Notes under the pieces: model-generated
Databases searched by the model: none
Seen by the model: the letters and a program-made list of their open reading frames with translations, nothing else
Told to the model about the DNA's origin: nothing
Source of the DNA: Herbiconiux moechotypicola
GTDB taxonomy: Bacteria; Actinomycetota; Actinomycetes; Actinomycetales; Microbacteriaceae
Direction of reading: 5' to 3'
NCBI RefSeq assembly: GCF_024979255.1
Contig: NZ_JANLCN010000004.1
Location: 1-64,000, forward strand
DNA: 64,000 nucleotides
Shown: positions 7,746 to 16,003 of the stretch, piece by piece
How positions within the stretch are numbered: position 1 is the stretch's first letter
How the letters are laid out: each line of letters opens with the position of its first letter
Translations under genes and position numbers: made by a program

Positions 7746-10700
7746 GATGTGGATCCTCCCGTAGTCCCTTGGACTGACTTGGACTTCAGGTACTCGTACA
7801 ACATGGCCGGCAGCGCTTTGCCGAGCTCGGTGAAGAGACCGCTGTCGCTGAGCATGTCGTCAATGAACGCCGGCGTCTCCTCGCGCACCTCCACCACGGC
7901 TTTCGTGAACGCCTTCGGCAGTGCCGGAGACTCTGCGAACTGCTGCGGCGTGTTGACCTCGGCCTGCTTCGCGAGGTCATAGTCGAGGGCGAGTTTGCCA
8001 ACGATGTGGTTCATCGTGATTTCGATAACACCGACGCCGTACTTGTCGCCGAGGCGTTCGTTGAGCTTGTGGATGATCTCCTCAAGCGCCGAGCGATGCT
8101 TCTCGTGGATGGCGCCTGAGCCGATCGCGGTAATCGGATCCAGCCCCGGCCCCTGCTCGAGGCTCAACTTCACCGATTCACCAGCGCTGATCTTGTAGCC
8201 GACCAGGCTCACGTCTGTGATGTCGACCGGCTCGATGATCGTCGCAGTGGACAACTGCGGGAGGATGCGGCGGAAGAAGTACTGCCGGCGAGGAAGGTCG
8301 GTGTCTTCGAGGTTACGGGCCTGAGAGATGAAGTCGTAGAACTTCACGAAGTTCCCCACGTCCGCCTTGAAGAGCCGCAGCTCGTCCTGCTCGGTCTTGT
8401 CGTCATCCAGGACCGAGGCGACCCACCGTTTCTGGAATCGACCCACCGTCGGCGCGGTCGCCGCCGACACCTTAGAGTTCGCGTTCACCCCACCGGTAAG
8501 GGCGGCGTCGAACGCCTGCTCGACCTCCGCCATGTCGTAGATTCCTGCGGAGTCGAGCTTCACGACGAGGTCGTAGATCAGGTTTGGGTCCGTCGTCGCG
8601 GTGAGCGTCGCCTTCCGGTAGTACGGCAGGAAAGCGTCCAGCACTTCGACGGGGTCGTTGACGAAGTCGAGGACGAAGGTCTTGTCCTTGCCTGGGTACG
8701 TGCGGTTCAGTCGAGACAGGGTCTGCACGGCTTGCACGCCGCCGAGCTTCTTGTCGATGTACATCGCGACTAGGCGGGGCTGGTCGAACCCGGTCTGGAA
8801 CTTCTCCGCCACGATCATCACGTTGTACGTCGCCGGCTTGAACGCCTCGGCAAGATCCGACGGCACCCCCGGGTTCTGGGTCCGCTCCGTCAGTCCCTCA
8901 CCGACATCGTCCGGGTCCTCTACCGTGCCCGAGAACGCGACCAGCGACCTCACATCTCGCACCCCCGCATCCGAGATGTAAGTGTCGAGGTACTTCTTCC
9001 ACCGCACGGCCTCGATACGTGACCCGGTGACGACCATCGCCTTCGCCTTGCCGTCCAGCAGGGGCTGCACGAAGGCGCGGAAGTGGTCGACGACGATCTT
9101 CGCCTTCTGGCTGATGTTCGTCGGATGCAACCTGACGTACTGCACCAGCGCCTTCACCGCGGTCGACTCGTCGACCTCCCCGGCACCGTCGTAGTCCGAA
9201 TCGGGATGCTGCAGCTTCCACGCCACCTTGTAAGGCGTGTAGTTCTGCAGCACATCGAGGATGAACTTCTCTTCGATCGCCTGATGCATCGAGTACAGGT
9301 CGAACGGCTCCGGCAGATCCCCACCCTCCGGGACACGCCCGAACAGTTCCAGGGTCTTCGCCTTCGGGGTCGCGGTGAACGCGAAGTACGAGATGTTCGG
9401 GGCGGAGGCGCTGACCTCCATCGCCCACTGCAGGTACGCATCCGAATCGATCGGGGCACCCTCAGCGACCGCGGCCTGCTCGTCCGGGGACAGTACCTTC
9501 GTCAACGCGCCCGCGGTCGACCCGGTCTGCGACGAGTGCGCCTCGTCCGCGATCACCGCGAACCGGCGCCCCTGCAACTCCGGCAGGGTCTGGATCGCGG
9601 TGATCAGCGCCTCGAACGACTGGATCGTCACGATCACGATGTTCTTGCCACCGGTCAACGCGGCGGCGAGCTGCTTCGACTTCGACTCGCCCGCATCCTT
9701 TGTGATCGACTGCACCACCCCGGCCTGCTTCTCGAACTGTGAGATAGCGTCCTGCAGCTGCTTGTCCAGCACCGTCCGGTCGGTAACCACCACGACCGTG
9801 TCGAACACCCGCACGTTCTGGTCATCGTGGAGCTGGGAGAGGCGGTGCGCGAGCCACGAGATCGAGTTCGTCTTCCCCGACCCCGCCGAGTGCTGCACCA
9901 GATACCGGTTCCCCGGCCCTTCGGCCCGCGCCGCTTCCACGAGCCGGGTCACGGCTCGCCACTGGTGATAGCGCGGGAACAGGACCTTCTCCGTCTTCGT
10001 CTTCTTGCCCGTGTCGGGGTCGAGGTCGACCTCGACCTGCAGGTGCACGAACGACCCCAGCAGCTGCAGCCAGGTGTCGCGATGCAGGATCTCTTCCCAG
10101 AAGTACGCGGATGCCGACCCGTCCAGGTTCACCGGGTTCCCGGCTCCTTCATCCGCACCCTTGTTGAACGGCAGGAACCGCGTCTTCGGCCCGGCGAGCT
10201 TCGTGGTCATCTGCACCTCGGAGTTCGACACCACGAAATGCACTAGCGACCGCTTCGCGAACCCGAATAGCGGCTCACCCGCCGGTGACCTGTCGAACCG
10301 GTACTGGTTAACCGCGTTCCCGATCGACTGCGTGAAGTCTGTCTTCAACTCGACTGTCGCGACCGGGATGCCGTTCACGAACAGCACCAGATCCAACGCC
10401 TTGTTCGGATGCTTCACCGAATAGTGCACCTGACGCATCACCCGCACCCGCATCTTCCCGTATGCCTCAAGCGTGTCCGGGTTCTGCGTAGTCGCCGGCC
10501 GGAACTGCGCCAACCGGAACTTCACCGCACCCCCGTGCAGCGGCACCATCGAGAAACCCTCATGCAGAATCCGGATCGTCCCCCCGTTCTTCAACGGATC
10601 CAGATCCAGCGACTTCGCGAGGCGGGCCAGGATGCTGTTGCCCGCGGCTTTTCGCTGCGCGTCGGTGTCGCCGGGGCGAACGACCTTGGCGAACTCGATT

Positions 10701-10864
10701 GACTGCGAATCCTCCAGCCACCCGAGGACGTCCTCGGGGAACAGCGCGAGCTCACGGTCGTAACCGGCATCAGTCGGCGAATACAGCCACCCGCTGGCGG
10801 CGAGATGCTCGGCAATCTCGCTCTCAAGCACCGACTCCAGATGCGCCCCAGCAACACCATTCAT
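7742..10864 (-). CDS. hsdR: Type I restriction enzyme R subunit (nuclease-translocase)
   Basis: This is the motor and nuclease subunit of a type I restriction-modification system. I placed the start at the ATG at 10864, which overlaps the hsdS stop (ATGA) and gives 1040 residues, the usual size; the frame stays open upstream but that sequence is antisense-like. The N-terminal nuclease shows the LDLVLFVNGIP...VELK core. The helicase part has Walker A QHSAGSGKTNS and the DEAH box IADEAHSSQTG, then a TATPK helicase motif, followed by later helicase motifs (KFQTGFDQP, LSRLNR). It translocates DNA using ATP and cuts unmethylated foreign DNA far from the recognition site. No truncation or frameshift is seen. 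Confidence 0.96.
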   Translation of the reverse strand: MNGVAGAHLESVLESEIAEHLAASGWLYSPTDAGYDRELALFPEDVLGWLEDSQSIEFAKVVRPGDTDAQRKAAGNSILARLAKSLDLDPLKNGGTIRILHEGFSMVPLHGGAVKFRLAQFRPATTQNPDTLEAYGKMRVRVMRQVHYSVKHPNKALDLVLFVNGIPVATVELKTDFTQSIGNAVNQYRFDRSPAGEPLFGFAKRSLVHFVVSNSEVQMTTKLAGPKTRFLPFNKGADEGAGNPVNLDGSASAYFWEEILHRDTWLQLLGSFVHLQVEVDLDPDTGKKTKTEKVLFPRYHQWRAVTRLVEAARAEGPGNRYLVQHSAGSGKTNSISWLAHRLSQLHDDQNVRVFDTVVVVTDRTVLDKQLQDAISQFEKQAGVVQSITKDAGESKSKQLAAALTGGKNIVIVTIQSFEALITAIQTLPELQGRRFAVIADEAHSSQTGSTAGALTKVLSPDEQAAVAEGAPIDSDAYLQWAMEVSASAPNISYFAFTATPKAKTLELFGRVPEGGDLPEPFDLYSMHQAIEEKFILDVLQNYTPYKVAWKLQHPDSDYDGAGEVDESTAVKALVQYVRLHPTNISQKAKIVVDHFRAFVQPLLDGKAKAMVVTGSRIEAVRWKKYLDTYISDAGVRDVRSLVAFSGTVEDPDDVGEGLTERTQNPGVPSDLAEAFKPATYNVMIVAEKFQTGFDQPRLVAMYIDKKLGGVQAVQTLSRLNRTYPGKDKTFVLDFVNDPVEVLDAFLPYYRKATLTATTDPNLIYDLVVKLDSAGIYDMAEVEQAFDAALTGGVNANSKVSAATAPTVGRFQKRWVASVLDDDKTEQDELRLFKADVGNFVKFYDFISQARNLEDTDLPRRQYFFRRILPQLSTATIIEPVDITDVSLVGYKISAGESVKLSLEQGPGLDPITAIGSGAIHEKHRSALEEIIHKLNERLGDKYGVGVIEITMNHIVGKLALDYDLAKQAEVNTPQQFAESPALPKAFTKAVVEVREETPAFIDDMLSDSGLFTELGKALPAMLYEYLKSKSVQGTTGGSTS

Positions 10865-12105
10865 ACCGCCACCCCCACATCGAACTTCCCCGTCACCGCA
10901 GCCGAAATCAGTGCGGAACGACGCTCGCGAGCGAGCATGATAGATCGTCCGGCAACGGCGACGGCCTCGTCGAGCCTTCCGAGGTGCTCGTCGAGCTCCG
11001 CCACAAGCTTGATCTGGGCCTCGATCGTGCAGAGGGGTAGAGGCAGATTTCCGACCAACGTCTTGTTCGTCGACGCGAGATTCGTCGTTTGCACGGCGGT
11101 GGTCTCGAAGTGCCGGCGCGAGGGGCTGGCGTCGAGCCACCTCATCAAGAATCGCGCGTCAAGGTTGGGTCGGACCTTGACGGCGAACACGTGGTTCTGG
11201 TGGAGCATGGGCTCGACTTCACCGGACCACAGGGCTCCGCGGCCGAGCTTGTCGCGGTCGCCGCCTTCGGTCATCAAGACGTCACCGTCGCTCAGCATTG
11301 ACTGACGTGCCCGGGCCTCGGGCACTCGAATCGTCTTGATCTCGTCTAGGTCGACCCGGCCGACCTGGACATTTGCAACGCGCAGGTATGGCCACTCAGG
11401 ATCCGCTGGGTCTCCGTCGCCACCGAGAGTTATGCCGGTCTGGATCGTGGCGCAGTATTTCAACCGCGTGGGCTTCGCGTCCAGTCGCACGAATGCGTCG
11501 TCGATCGAGGCAGAGCGGCGTTCGGTGAGAAGGGTGATGAGTTCCTCGTTCTTCGCGATGAACGCGTCGATCTGAGCGGTCTCCCGATCCAGATAGTCCG
11601 CAATCGCACGTTGCTCATTGAGCTCCGGGTAAGGCAATGGGATCAGGGTGAACTGCCCGTAGCGGATCGATTGCCCGTCGCGGAGTTGATCGGTCGTGGT
11701 CTGGAGAGCCTGGATATAGAGATCACTCTTGAACAGGTATTTGAAGAATCGCGGTTCTAGCGCCATCTTCGGCTTAAGCACCGTGTATGCCGCACTCACC
11801 TTGCCAGGGATGCCCGCAAATTCGAGTCCGCCCTGAAAGCTCCGAAGATGGCTGACGTAGTCGCCCGCCTCGACGTGACGCATGTTGTCAGCGCCGGAGA
11901 GGTTCAGAACCACCTTGTTGCCGGTGATCTCCATGTACTCGGCCTGCGGCAGCACACCGTATTTCTGGGAGGGCGTCAGGTGCACGTCGGTCGCGGAGCT
12001 CTTTTGTTTGCGTTCGCCGAAGAGAGCGCGCGCAGGGACAACGGACCAGGCCGCCGGAGTATCCCCGAGCCACCCCACTCCGGAGCCACGGAGCTCTCTT
12101 GTCAT
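10861..12105 (-). CDS. hsdS: Type I restriction enzyme specificity subunit
   Basis: HsdS chooses the bipartite DNA target for both methylation and restriction. The 414 residues have the standard plan: target-recognition domain 1 (about 10-140), a conserved spacer helix around NEQRAIADYLDRETAQIDAF (about 165-200), target-recognition domain 2 (about 215-350) and a second conserved helix near the C-terminus (EAQIKLVAELDEHLGRLDEAV). ATG at 12105 overlaps the hsdM stop by four bases, and its own stop overlaps hsdR by four. The recognition sequence cannot be predicted by eye. Confidence 0.95.
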   Translation of the reverse strand: MTRELRGSGVGWLGDTPAAWSVVPARALFGERKQKSSATDVHLTPSQKYGVLPQAEYMEITGNKVVLNLSGADNMRHVEAGDYVSHLRSFQGGLEFAGIPGKVSAAYTVLKPKMALEPRFFKYLFKSDLYIQALQTTTDQLRDGQSIRYGQFTLIPLPYPELNEQRAIADYLDRETAQIDAFIAKNEELITLLTERRSASIDDAFVRLDAKPTRLKYCATIQTGITLGGDGDPADPEWPYLRVANVQVGRVDLDEIKTIRVPEARARQSMLSDGDVLMTEGGDRDKLGRGALWSGEVEPMLHQNHVFAVKVRPNLDARFLMRWLDASPSRRHFETTAVQTTNLASTNKTLVGNLPLPLCTIEAQIKLVAELDEHLGRLDEAVAVAGRSIMLARERRSALISAAVTGKFDVGVAV

Positions 12106-14051
12106 GCTTCGACCGCCGTGAGCATCGCCCGGAGGTCATCCATGACGGTGTCGAGGTCGCGGTCGATCTCTTCGAGCGGGCGGGGTGGGACGTACTTGTA
12201 GAAGTGGCGGGTGAAGGGGATCTCCGCGCCCTCTTTGGTCTTGGCGTGGTCGACCCAAGCGTCGGGAGCGTACGGGAGGACTTCGCGGGCGACGTAGGCG
12301 TCGGCATCCTCATCCCACGGCACGTTCTCCGTGTCCCGAAGCGAAGCATCCGCCTCAGGGTTCGCCTTCGCATCAGTGCAGGTGTCGGCGGTGTCGTCCT
12401 GCTCGCCGAGATCGGTCGTCACCGTCTTGAGAAGCGAGGCGGGGAGGGTGAGGCCTTCGGCTTTCGCGGCATCCTTCAGCACCTTCTGGAACTCAGCACG
12501 GTTCTTCCACACCGTGTCAGTGCCGAGCCGGTCGAGAGCGGCACGCAGGGCTCCGGCATCCGCCTCGTTCAGTTTCTGGATGGACTTGGCTTCGAAGACC
12601 GTGTCGATGCGCTCGGGGGTGGCGTGCCAGTTGAGTTTGAGGGGGCGTTCGACGGTGATGGTGCGGTAGAGGAAGTCCTCGTTGCGGAAGATCTTCGAGT
12701 GCTCGCCGTCCTCGAATCCGGCGTAGAGTCCGACGATGGTCTCAATGTTCTTCGGGGACAGTTCGTTGCGCTTAGAGCCGAGGCCCTTGCGGAGCTTTGT
12801 GGACATCTCACGGCCGTCGATGAGCTGCACCCGGCCCTTGCGGTTCTCATCTTTGCGGTTGGTGAGGACCCAGATGTAGGTGGAGATGCCGGTGTTGTAG
12901 AACATGTCCTTCGGCAGCCCGATGATCGCCTCGACGAGGTCGTTGTCGAGCAGCCACTTACGGATGTTCGACTCGCCGCCGCCAGCGCCGCCGGAGAATA
13001 GCGGTGACCCGTTGAGGACCATCGCCATCCGGGATCCGCCATCTTCCAGCTTGCGCATCTTCGACACCAGGTGCAGCAGGAACAGCATCGCCCCGTCACT
13101 GACTGCGGGGGTGCCGGGACCGAACCGGCCGTTGAACCCGAGCTTCGAATGTTCGTCGTCGACGTAGCTGCGCTGGTCTTTCCAGTCGACACCGAACGGT
13201 GGGTTGGACAGGCCGTAGTCGAACTTCTTGTCGTCGAAGTGGTCCTCGGTGAGGGTGTCGCCGAGGGCGATGTTGTCGACGTCCTGACCCTTGATTACCA
13301 TGTCGGCCTTGCAGATCGCGTACGACGCGTCGTTGTAGTCCTGCCCGTACAGGCTCAGCTGGATGCCCGGGTTCAGGGTGCGGAGGTACTCGTCGGCGAC
13401 GGAGAGCATGCCGCCGGTGCCCGCGGTTGGGTCGTAGATGGACCGCACCACGCCCGACTTCGACAGGGCGTCGTCGTCGAGGGCGAACAGCAGCTCGACC
13501 ATCAGCTTGATGACCTCGCGCGGGGTGTAGTGGTCGCCGGCGGTCTCGTTCGACTTCTCGTTCGCGAACCGGATCAGCTCCTCGAACACCAGGCCCATCT
13601 GGATGTTGCTGACGGTGCGGGGGTGGAAGTCGGCTTGGGCGAACTTTTCCGTCACCGCGAACAGCTTGTTCTTCTCCGCCAGCTTGTTCAGCGTTTTGTC
13701 GAACTCGAACCGCTCGAAGATGTCCCGCACGTTCGGCGAGAACCCGGCCAGGTAGGACGAGAGGTTCGCACGGAGGTCGGCAGGGTCGGCGACCAGCTTG
13801 GCGAAGTCGAACGGAGAGGTGTTGTAGAACTGGTTCCCCGATGCCTTCTGCAGCGTGATCACCTGGAGCACCTCGGGGAGGTCCTCAATTCCCGTTGCCG
13901 CGTCGAGGACCGCGGGCTTCGTGTCCGCAAGGATCGCATCGAGCCGGCGGAGCACCGTGAATGGCAGAACGACCGACCCATACTCCGAAGGCTTGAATGG
14001 GCCCCGAAGGGACTCCGCGATGTTCCAGATGAAGGCGACGTGATTGACCAC
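12102..14051 (-). CDS. hsdM: Type I restriction-modification DNA methyltransferase subunit
   Basis: HsdM is the N6-adenine methyltransferase that protects host DNA. It shows the N-terminal helical domain (FIWNIAESLRGPFKPSEYG), the SAM-binding motif YDPTAGTGGML and the catalytic motif LSNPPFGVDW. I prefer the GTG at 14051 as start (649 residues) because homology begins right after it and GAGAG stands upstream; a GTG at 14168 would add 39 residues without family character. It is the first gene of the hsdM-hsdS-hsdR-mrr operon. A tail rich in acidic residues and Thr around residues 560-600 is a little unusual. Confidence 0.95.
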   Translation of the reverse strand: MVNHVAFIWNIAESLRGPFKPSEYGSVVLPFTVLRRLDAILADTKPAVLDAATGIEDLPEVLQVITLQKASGNQFYNTSPFDFAKLVADPADLRANLSSYLAGFSPNVRDIFERFEFDKTLNKLAEKNKLFAVTEKFAQADFHPRTVSNIQMGLVFEELIRFANEKSNETAGDHYTPREVIKLMVELLFALDDDALSKSGVVRSIYDPTAGTGGMLSVADEYLRTLNPGIQLSLYGQDYNDASYAICKADMVIKGQDVDNIALGDTLTEDHFDDKKFDYGLSNPPFGVDWKDQRSYVDDEHSKLGFNGRFGPGTPAVSDGAMLFLLHLVSKMRKLEDGGSRMAMVLNGSPLFSGGAGGGESNIRKWLLDNDLVEAIIGLPKDMFYNTGISTYIWVLTNRKDENRKGRVQLIDGREMSTKLRKGLGSKRNELSPKNIETIVGLYAGFEDGEHSKIFRNEDFLYRTITVERPLKLNWHATPERIDTVFEAKSIQKLNEADAGALRAALDRLGTDTVWKNRAEFQKVLKDAAKAEGLTLPASLLKTVTTDLGEQDDTADTCTDAKANPEADASLRDTENVPWDEDADAYVAREVLPYAPDAWVDHAKTKEGAEIPFTRHFYKYVPPRPLEEIDRDLDTVMDDLRAMLTAVEA

Positions 14052-14442
14052 AGGTAGGTACTCTCGCTGGTAGGGCAACGAACAGACGGCAGGTGCCGCC
14101 GCGAACTCTTCCATCTTGTCGTATCGGCTTCGACACCGCGTCGGCGGCTCGGGCCGTCGGGCCGCCACCGTTGCACCGTGTCATCGATGTCTTGATGCAG
14201 AAACGTCAGAGATGTCCGGACACATCACGCGGGAGGCAATTCCAGGGTGGTGCTCCGTGCCCACATTTTGCCCACAATTGGTTTCAGAACAGCCTGATTC
14301 AGCGTCATCGACGTGATCCAAGAATCGCGGAAATACGCGGAAGTAACTGGTCCACGGGGCTGTCGCGGACTCGTCTAACGAGTTCGAGTCCCTCCATGGG
14401 TGCCGGGTGACTATCGGCAACCTATCCGGCCTTGCGGCTGGA
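14052..14442. other. Upstream region of the hsd operon
   Basis: No gene is convincing here. The stretch must contain the promoter of hsdMSR-mrr. From about 14215 to 14340 it is less GC-rich. The only clear structure is a nested inverted repeat at 14367-14391, described separately. Confidence 0.5.
14367..14391. repeat. Nested inverted repeat, possible alternative hairpins
   Basis: GGACTCG at 14367-14373 pairs with CGAGTCC at 14385-14391, and inside it ACTCGT at 14369-14374 pairs with ACGAGT at 14378-14383. The two pairings exclude each other. The right arm reads GTTCGAGTCC, like a tRNA T-loop, but the flanking bases do not form a T-stem. It may be a remnant of an integration site in a tRNA gene or a regulatory hairpin. 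Confidence 0.5.
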
Positions 14443-14601
14443 CTACCCGGCTGCATTCTTGAAACTCTCGTGGAGCCACAGGTTGTCGGCGCAGTCTTCC
14501 GAGCATGCTCGGTGGTTGTAGATCATCGCCGCACGAAGCATTCGTACGCCGCAGTGGTCGCACCGTCGCACCCGCCTCGCGAATGGGTTGTAGATGCTCA
14601 C
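14443..14601 (-). CDS. Tiny zinc-ribbon-like protein, 52 residues (CxxC-x15-CxxxC)
   Basis: This short gene starts with a GTG overlapping the stop of the minus-strand ribbon-helix-helix gene by four bases (GTGA), so the two are probably co-translated. The protein has Cys14-x2-Cys17 and, after 15 residues, Cys33-SED-Cys37-ADNLW, a pattern fit for one zinc ion. It is similar to the 63-residue protein at 15573-15764, which shares CxxC-x15-CSxDCADxLW. I know no named family. It may bind nucleic acid or be the partner of the upstream regulator; a small toxin is another possibility. Confidence 0.65.
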   Translation of the reverse strand: MSIYNPFARRVRRCDHCGVRMLRAAMIYNHRACSEDCADNLWLHESFKNAAG

Positions 14602-14744
14602 AGTGGCGCTCGCTTCACGTACTCGCGGAGCGCCCGGGAGATCACTGCGTCGATGTCCTCGCCTCGTGCCGCGGCGATGAGACGAGCCGTCCGTTCAAGC
14701 TCGTCGGGAACCCTGGCGATGAGCTGCGTTGTCGTGGCTGTCAT
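14598..14744 (-). CDS. Ribbon-helix-helix type regulator or antitoxin, 48 residues
   Basis: A 48-residue protein with the look of a ribbon-helix-helix DNA-binding dimer: an N-terminal beta strand (TTTQLIARVPD), helix 1 (ELERTARLIAARG), turn, and helix 2 (DIDAVISRALREYVKRA). Such proteins often repress their own operon and act as antitoxins. Its start is only 16 bp from a perfect 14-bp palindrome, and a second ribbon-helix-helix gene is divergent on the other side. It overlaps the following small cysteine-rich gene by four bases, an arrangement typical of antitoxin-partner pairs. Confidence 0.65.
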   Translation of the reverse strand: MTATTTQLIARVPDELERTARLIAAARGEDIDAVISRALREYVKRAPL

Positions 14745-14759
14745 GCCTCAACTTTACGC

Positions 14760-14773
14760 GGTGTGGCCACACC
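14760..14773. promoter_or_regulatory. Perfect 14-bp palindrome between divergent RHH genes
   Basis: GGTGTGGCCACACC is a perfect palindrome in the 80-bp gap between two divergent ribbon-helix-helix genes. It lies 16 bp before the minus-strand start and 52 bp before the plus-strand start. It is a strong candidate operator for one or both proteins, controlling both directions. Confidence 0.6.
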
Positions 14774-14824
14774 CGACAAGACATAGATGATGATCACTCG
14801 CCATATGTCTGCGACACTTGTGAC

Positions 14825-14998
14825 GTGCCGAATCAGCCGAAAACACCGAAGCGGGGATTTCGCATCCCTACTGACCTTTACGAGGCGGCCCAGGCCAAGG
14901 CGGCCAGTGAGGGTCGAACTATCAGCGATGTCGTTCGCGAGGCCTTGCATCTGTATGTGGAGGGCACCGCGGCGGGCGGTGCCGGCCTGAAGTCCTAA
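14825..14998 (+). CDS. CopG/Arc-type ribbon-helix-helix protein, 57 residues
   Basis: The sequence KRGFRIPTDLYEAAQAKAAS followed by EGRTISDVVREALHLYVEG is a clear ribbon-helix-helix fold: strand, helix 1, turn, helix 2. The GTG at 14825 is the only reasonable start, although no strong ribosome binding site precedes it, so the gene may be leaderless or weakly translated. It is divergent from a second small ribbon-helix-helix gene with a palindrome between them. No obvious toxin follows directly. A solitary antitoxin-like regulator is the best reading. Confidence 0.65.
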   Translation: MPNQPKTPKRGFRIPTDLYEAAQAKAASEGRTISDVVREALHLYVEGTAAGGAGLKS

Positions 14999-15177
14999 AG
15001 CCGTGCGCTGGCCAGGCTGGCGACGTTAAGTCGCCGGGTGGAGTCGGCTTGATCGCCAATGAATGCCGTTGACACCAGGCGCCTGCGGTCAGGGAGCTCG
15101 GGCATCACGAGGTCGCTACGGCGTTGCGGGCCCGCCTAGCGAGCCTTGAATGCGCCTGCGGCGGCGGCGCTCGCAAA

Positions 15178-15453
15178 TCATGCTCTGAGGTCTGGCCAGT
15201 GCTGGGGCAGTAGCTCTTCTATGGTCACCTCGAGGACTTGGGCGAGCGCCATGACGTTCCGGAGTGAGGGGTTGGCGGGCGTGCCGGGCATCGACTCGCC
15301 GCGCTCGAACTTCTGGTAGGTGTAGCGGCTGAGGCCGGCCGCGTAGGCGACCGCCTCCTGGCTGAGGCCGCGGGCGTGGCGATGATGCTCGAGCGAGCGG
15401 CCGAGCTCTCGCGCGAAGTCGGGCCAAGATCCTTGAGGAGTGCGGCGGGGCAT
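15178..15453 (-). CDS. XRE-family helix-turn-helix transcriptional regulator
   Basis: This 91-residue protein is almost entirely a lambda-repressor-like DNA-binding domain. Residues about 12-70 show helix 1 (FARELGRSLEHHRHARG), the helix-turn-helix LSQEAVAYAAGLSRYTYQKFERG, and two further helices with a Leu-rich end (VMALAQVLEVTIEELL). It lacks a sensor or dimerisation extension. It is transcribed away from the small cysteine-rich gene at 15573. A role in controlling nearby mobile or defence genes is likely but not shown. Confidence 0.88.
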   Translation of the reverse strand: MPRRTPQGSWPDFARELGRSLEHHRHARGLSQEAVAYAAGLSRYTYQKFERGESMPGTPANPSLRNVMALAQVLEVTIEELLPQHWPDLRA

Positions 15454-15572
15454 CCAACCAGCTTGATCGCCCTGTCACCTATGAATGGCCTCTTGTATAT
15501 GGCACAATGATCGCATGGACACGCGACGTGGCCACATGACCAGCGGGCACACTGCGAAGAAAGGTGGGAGCC

Positions 15573-15764
15573 ATGCTTCGGATGAGAGCTCCGCACACCC
15601 GCATGCGCCGATGTCGACAGTGCGATCTTCGCGTGGCACAAGCCGAGATGGTGAGCGGATGGAGCGCATGCTCCATGGATTGCGCCGACGAACTCTGGAG
15701 GCGGCTGCACGACGCCGAAGGCATCCACGCGGTGTACCAGTTGCTGCGCTACCGCAGACGCTGA
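15573..15764 (+). CDS. Tiny zinc-ribbon-like protein, 63 residues (paralogue)
   Basis: The ATG at 15573 is well placed after AAAGGTGGGAG; an in-frame GTG at 15564 is inside that ribosome binding site. The protein has CRQC, then after 15 residues CSMDCADELW, the same CxxC-x15-CSxDCADxLW pattern as the 52-residue protein at 14443-14601, and an Arg-rich start and end (LLRYRRR) that could touch nucleic acid. The C-terminal half adds a helix not present in the shorter paralogue. I know no named function. A second copy within 1.2 kb argues that both are real genes. Confidence 0.65.
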   Translation: MLRMRAPHTRMRRCRQCDLRVAQAEMVSGWSACSMDCADELWRRLHDAEGIHAVYQLLRYRRR

Positions 15765-15882
15765 GAAAGACCCTCCCGCATCACCCCCAAACGCCGGCGC
15801 CGACAAATATTAGCGTTCACATTAGGGCCAACCCCGCGATAACGCCATCCCCGAAAATCGATCCACATCGTGATGATTTCGC

Positions 15883-15902
15883 AATTGTGAAGGCTCACAA
15901 TT
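15883..15902. promoter_or_regulatory. LacI-type operator upstream of ytfQ
   Basis: AATTGTGA at 15883-15890 and TCACAATT at 15895-15902 form a perfect inverted repeat with a 4-bp spacer (AGGC). It resembles the E. coli lac operator, and a LacI-family gene closes the operon. It overlaps the proposed promoter, so binding would block RNA polymerase. Confidence 0.8.
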
Positions 15903-15913
15903 TGTGTCATGCT
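15885..15913 (+). promoter_or_regulatory. Possible sigma70-type promoter of the ytfQRT operon
   Basis: TTGTGA at 15885-15890 and CATGCT at 15908-15913 are separated by 17 bp and could be -35 and -10 elements. The -35 lies inside the LacI-type inverted repeat. The start codon is about 90 bp downstream. The -10 match is modest. Confidence 0.45.
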
Positions 15914-16003
15914 TCTGGCCCAGCGGCACCGATGTGGTTGTCGCACCCGGCACCACACGCAGCAACGACGCGGCCGGGAGGCTGAACAGAGAGGTTCAAC
16001 GCG

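Noticed and set aside
10865-11140. Upstream extension of hsdR by 92 codons
   Set aside because: It overlaps hsdS far too deeply and has no hsdR homology; the ATGA overlap at 10861-10864 gives a standard start.
14370-14402. tRNA-like sequence with GTTCGAGTCC
   Set aside because: The five-base T-stem does not pair, and no acceptor or anticodon stem is found, so this is not a tRNA gene.
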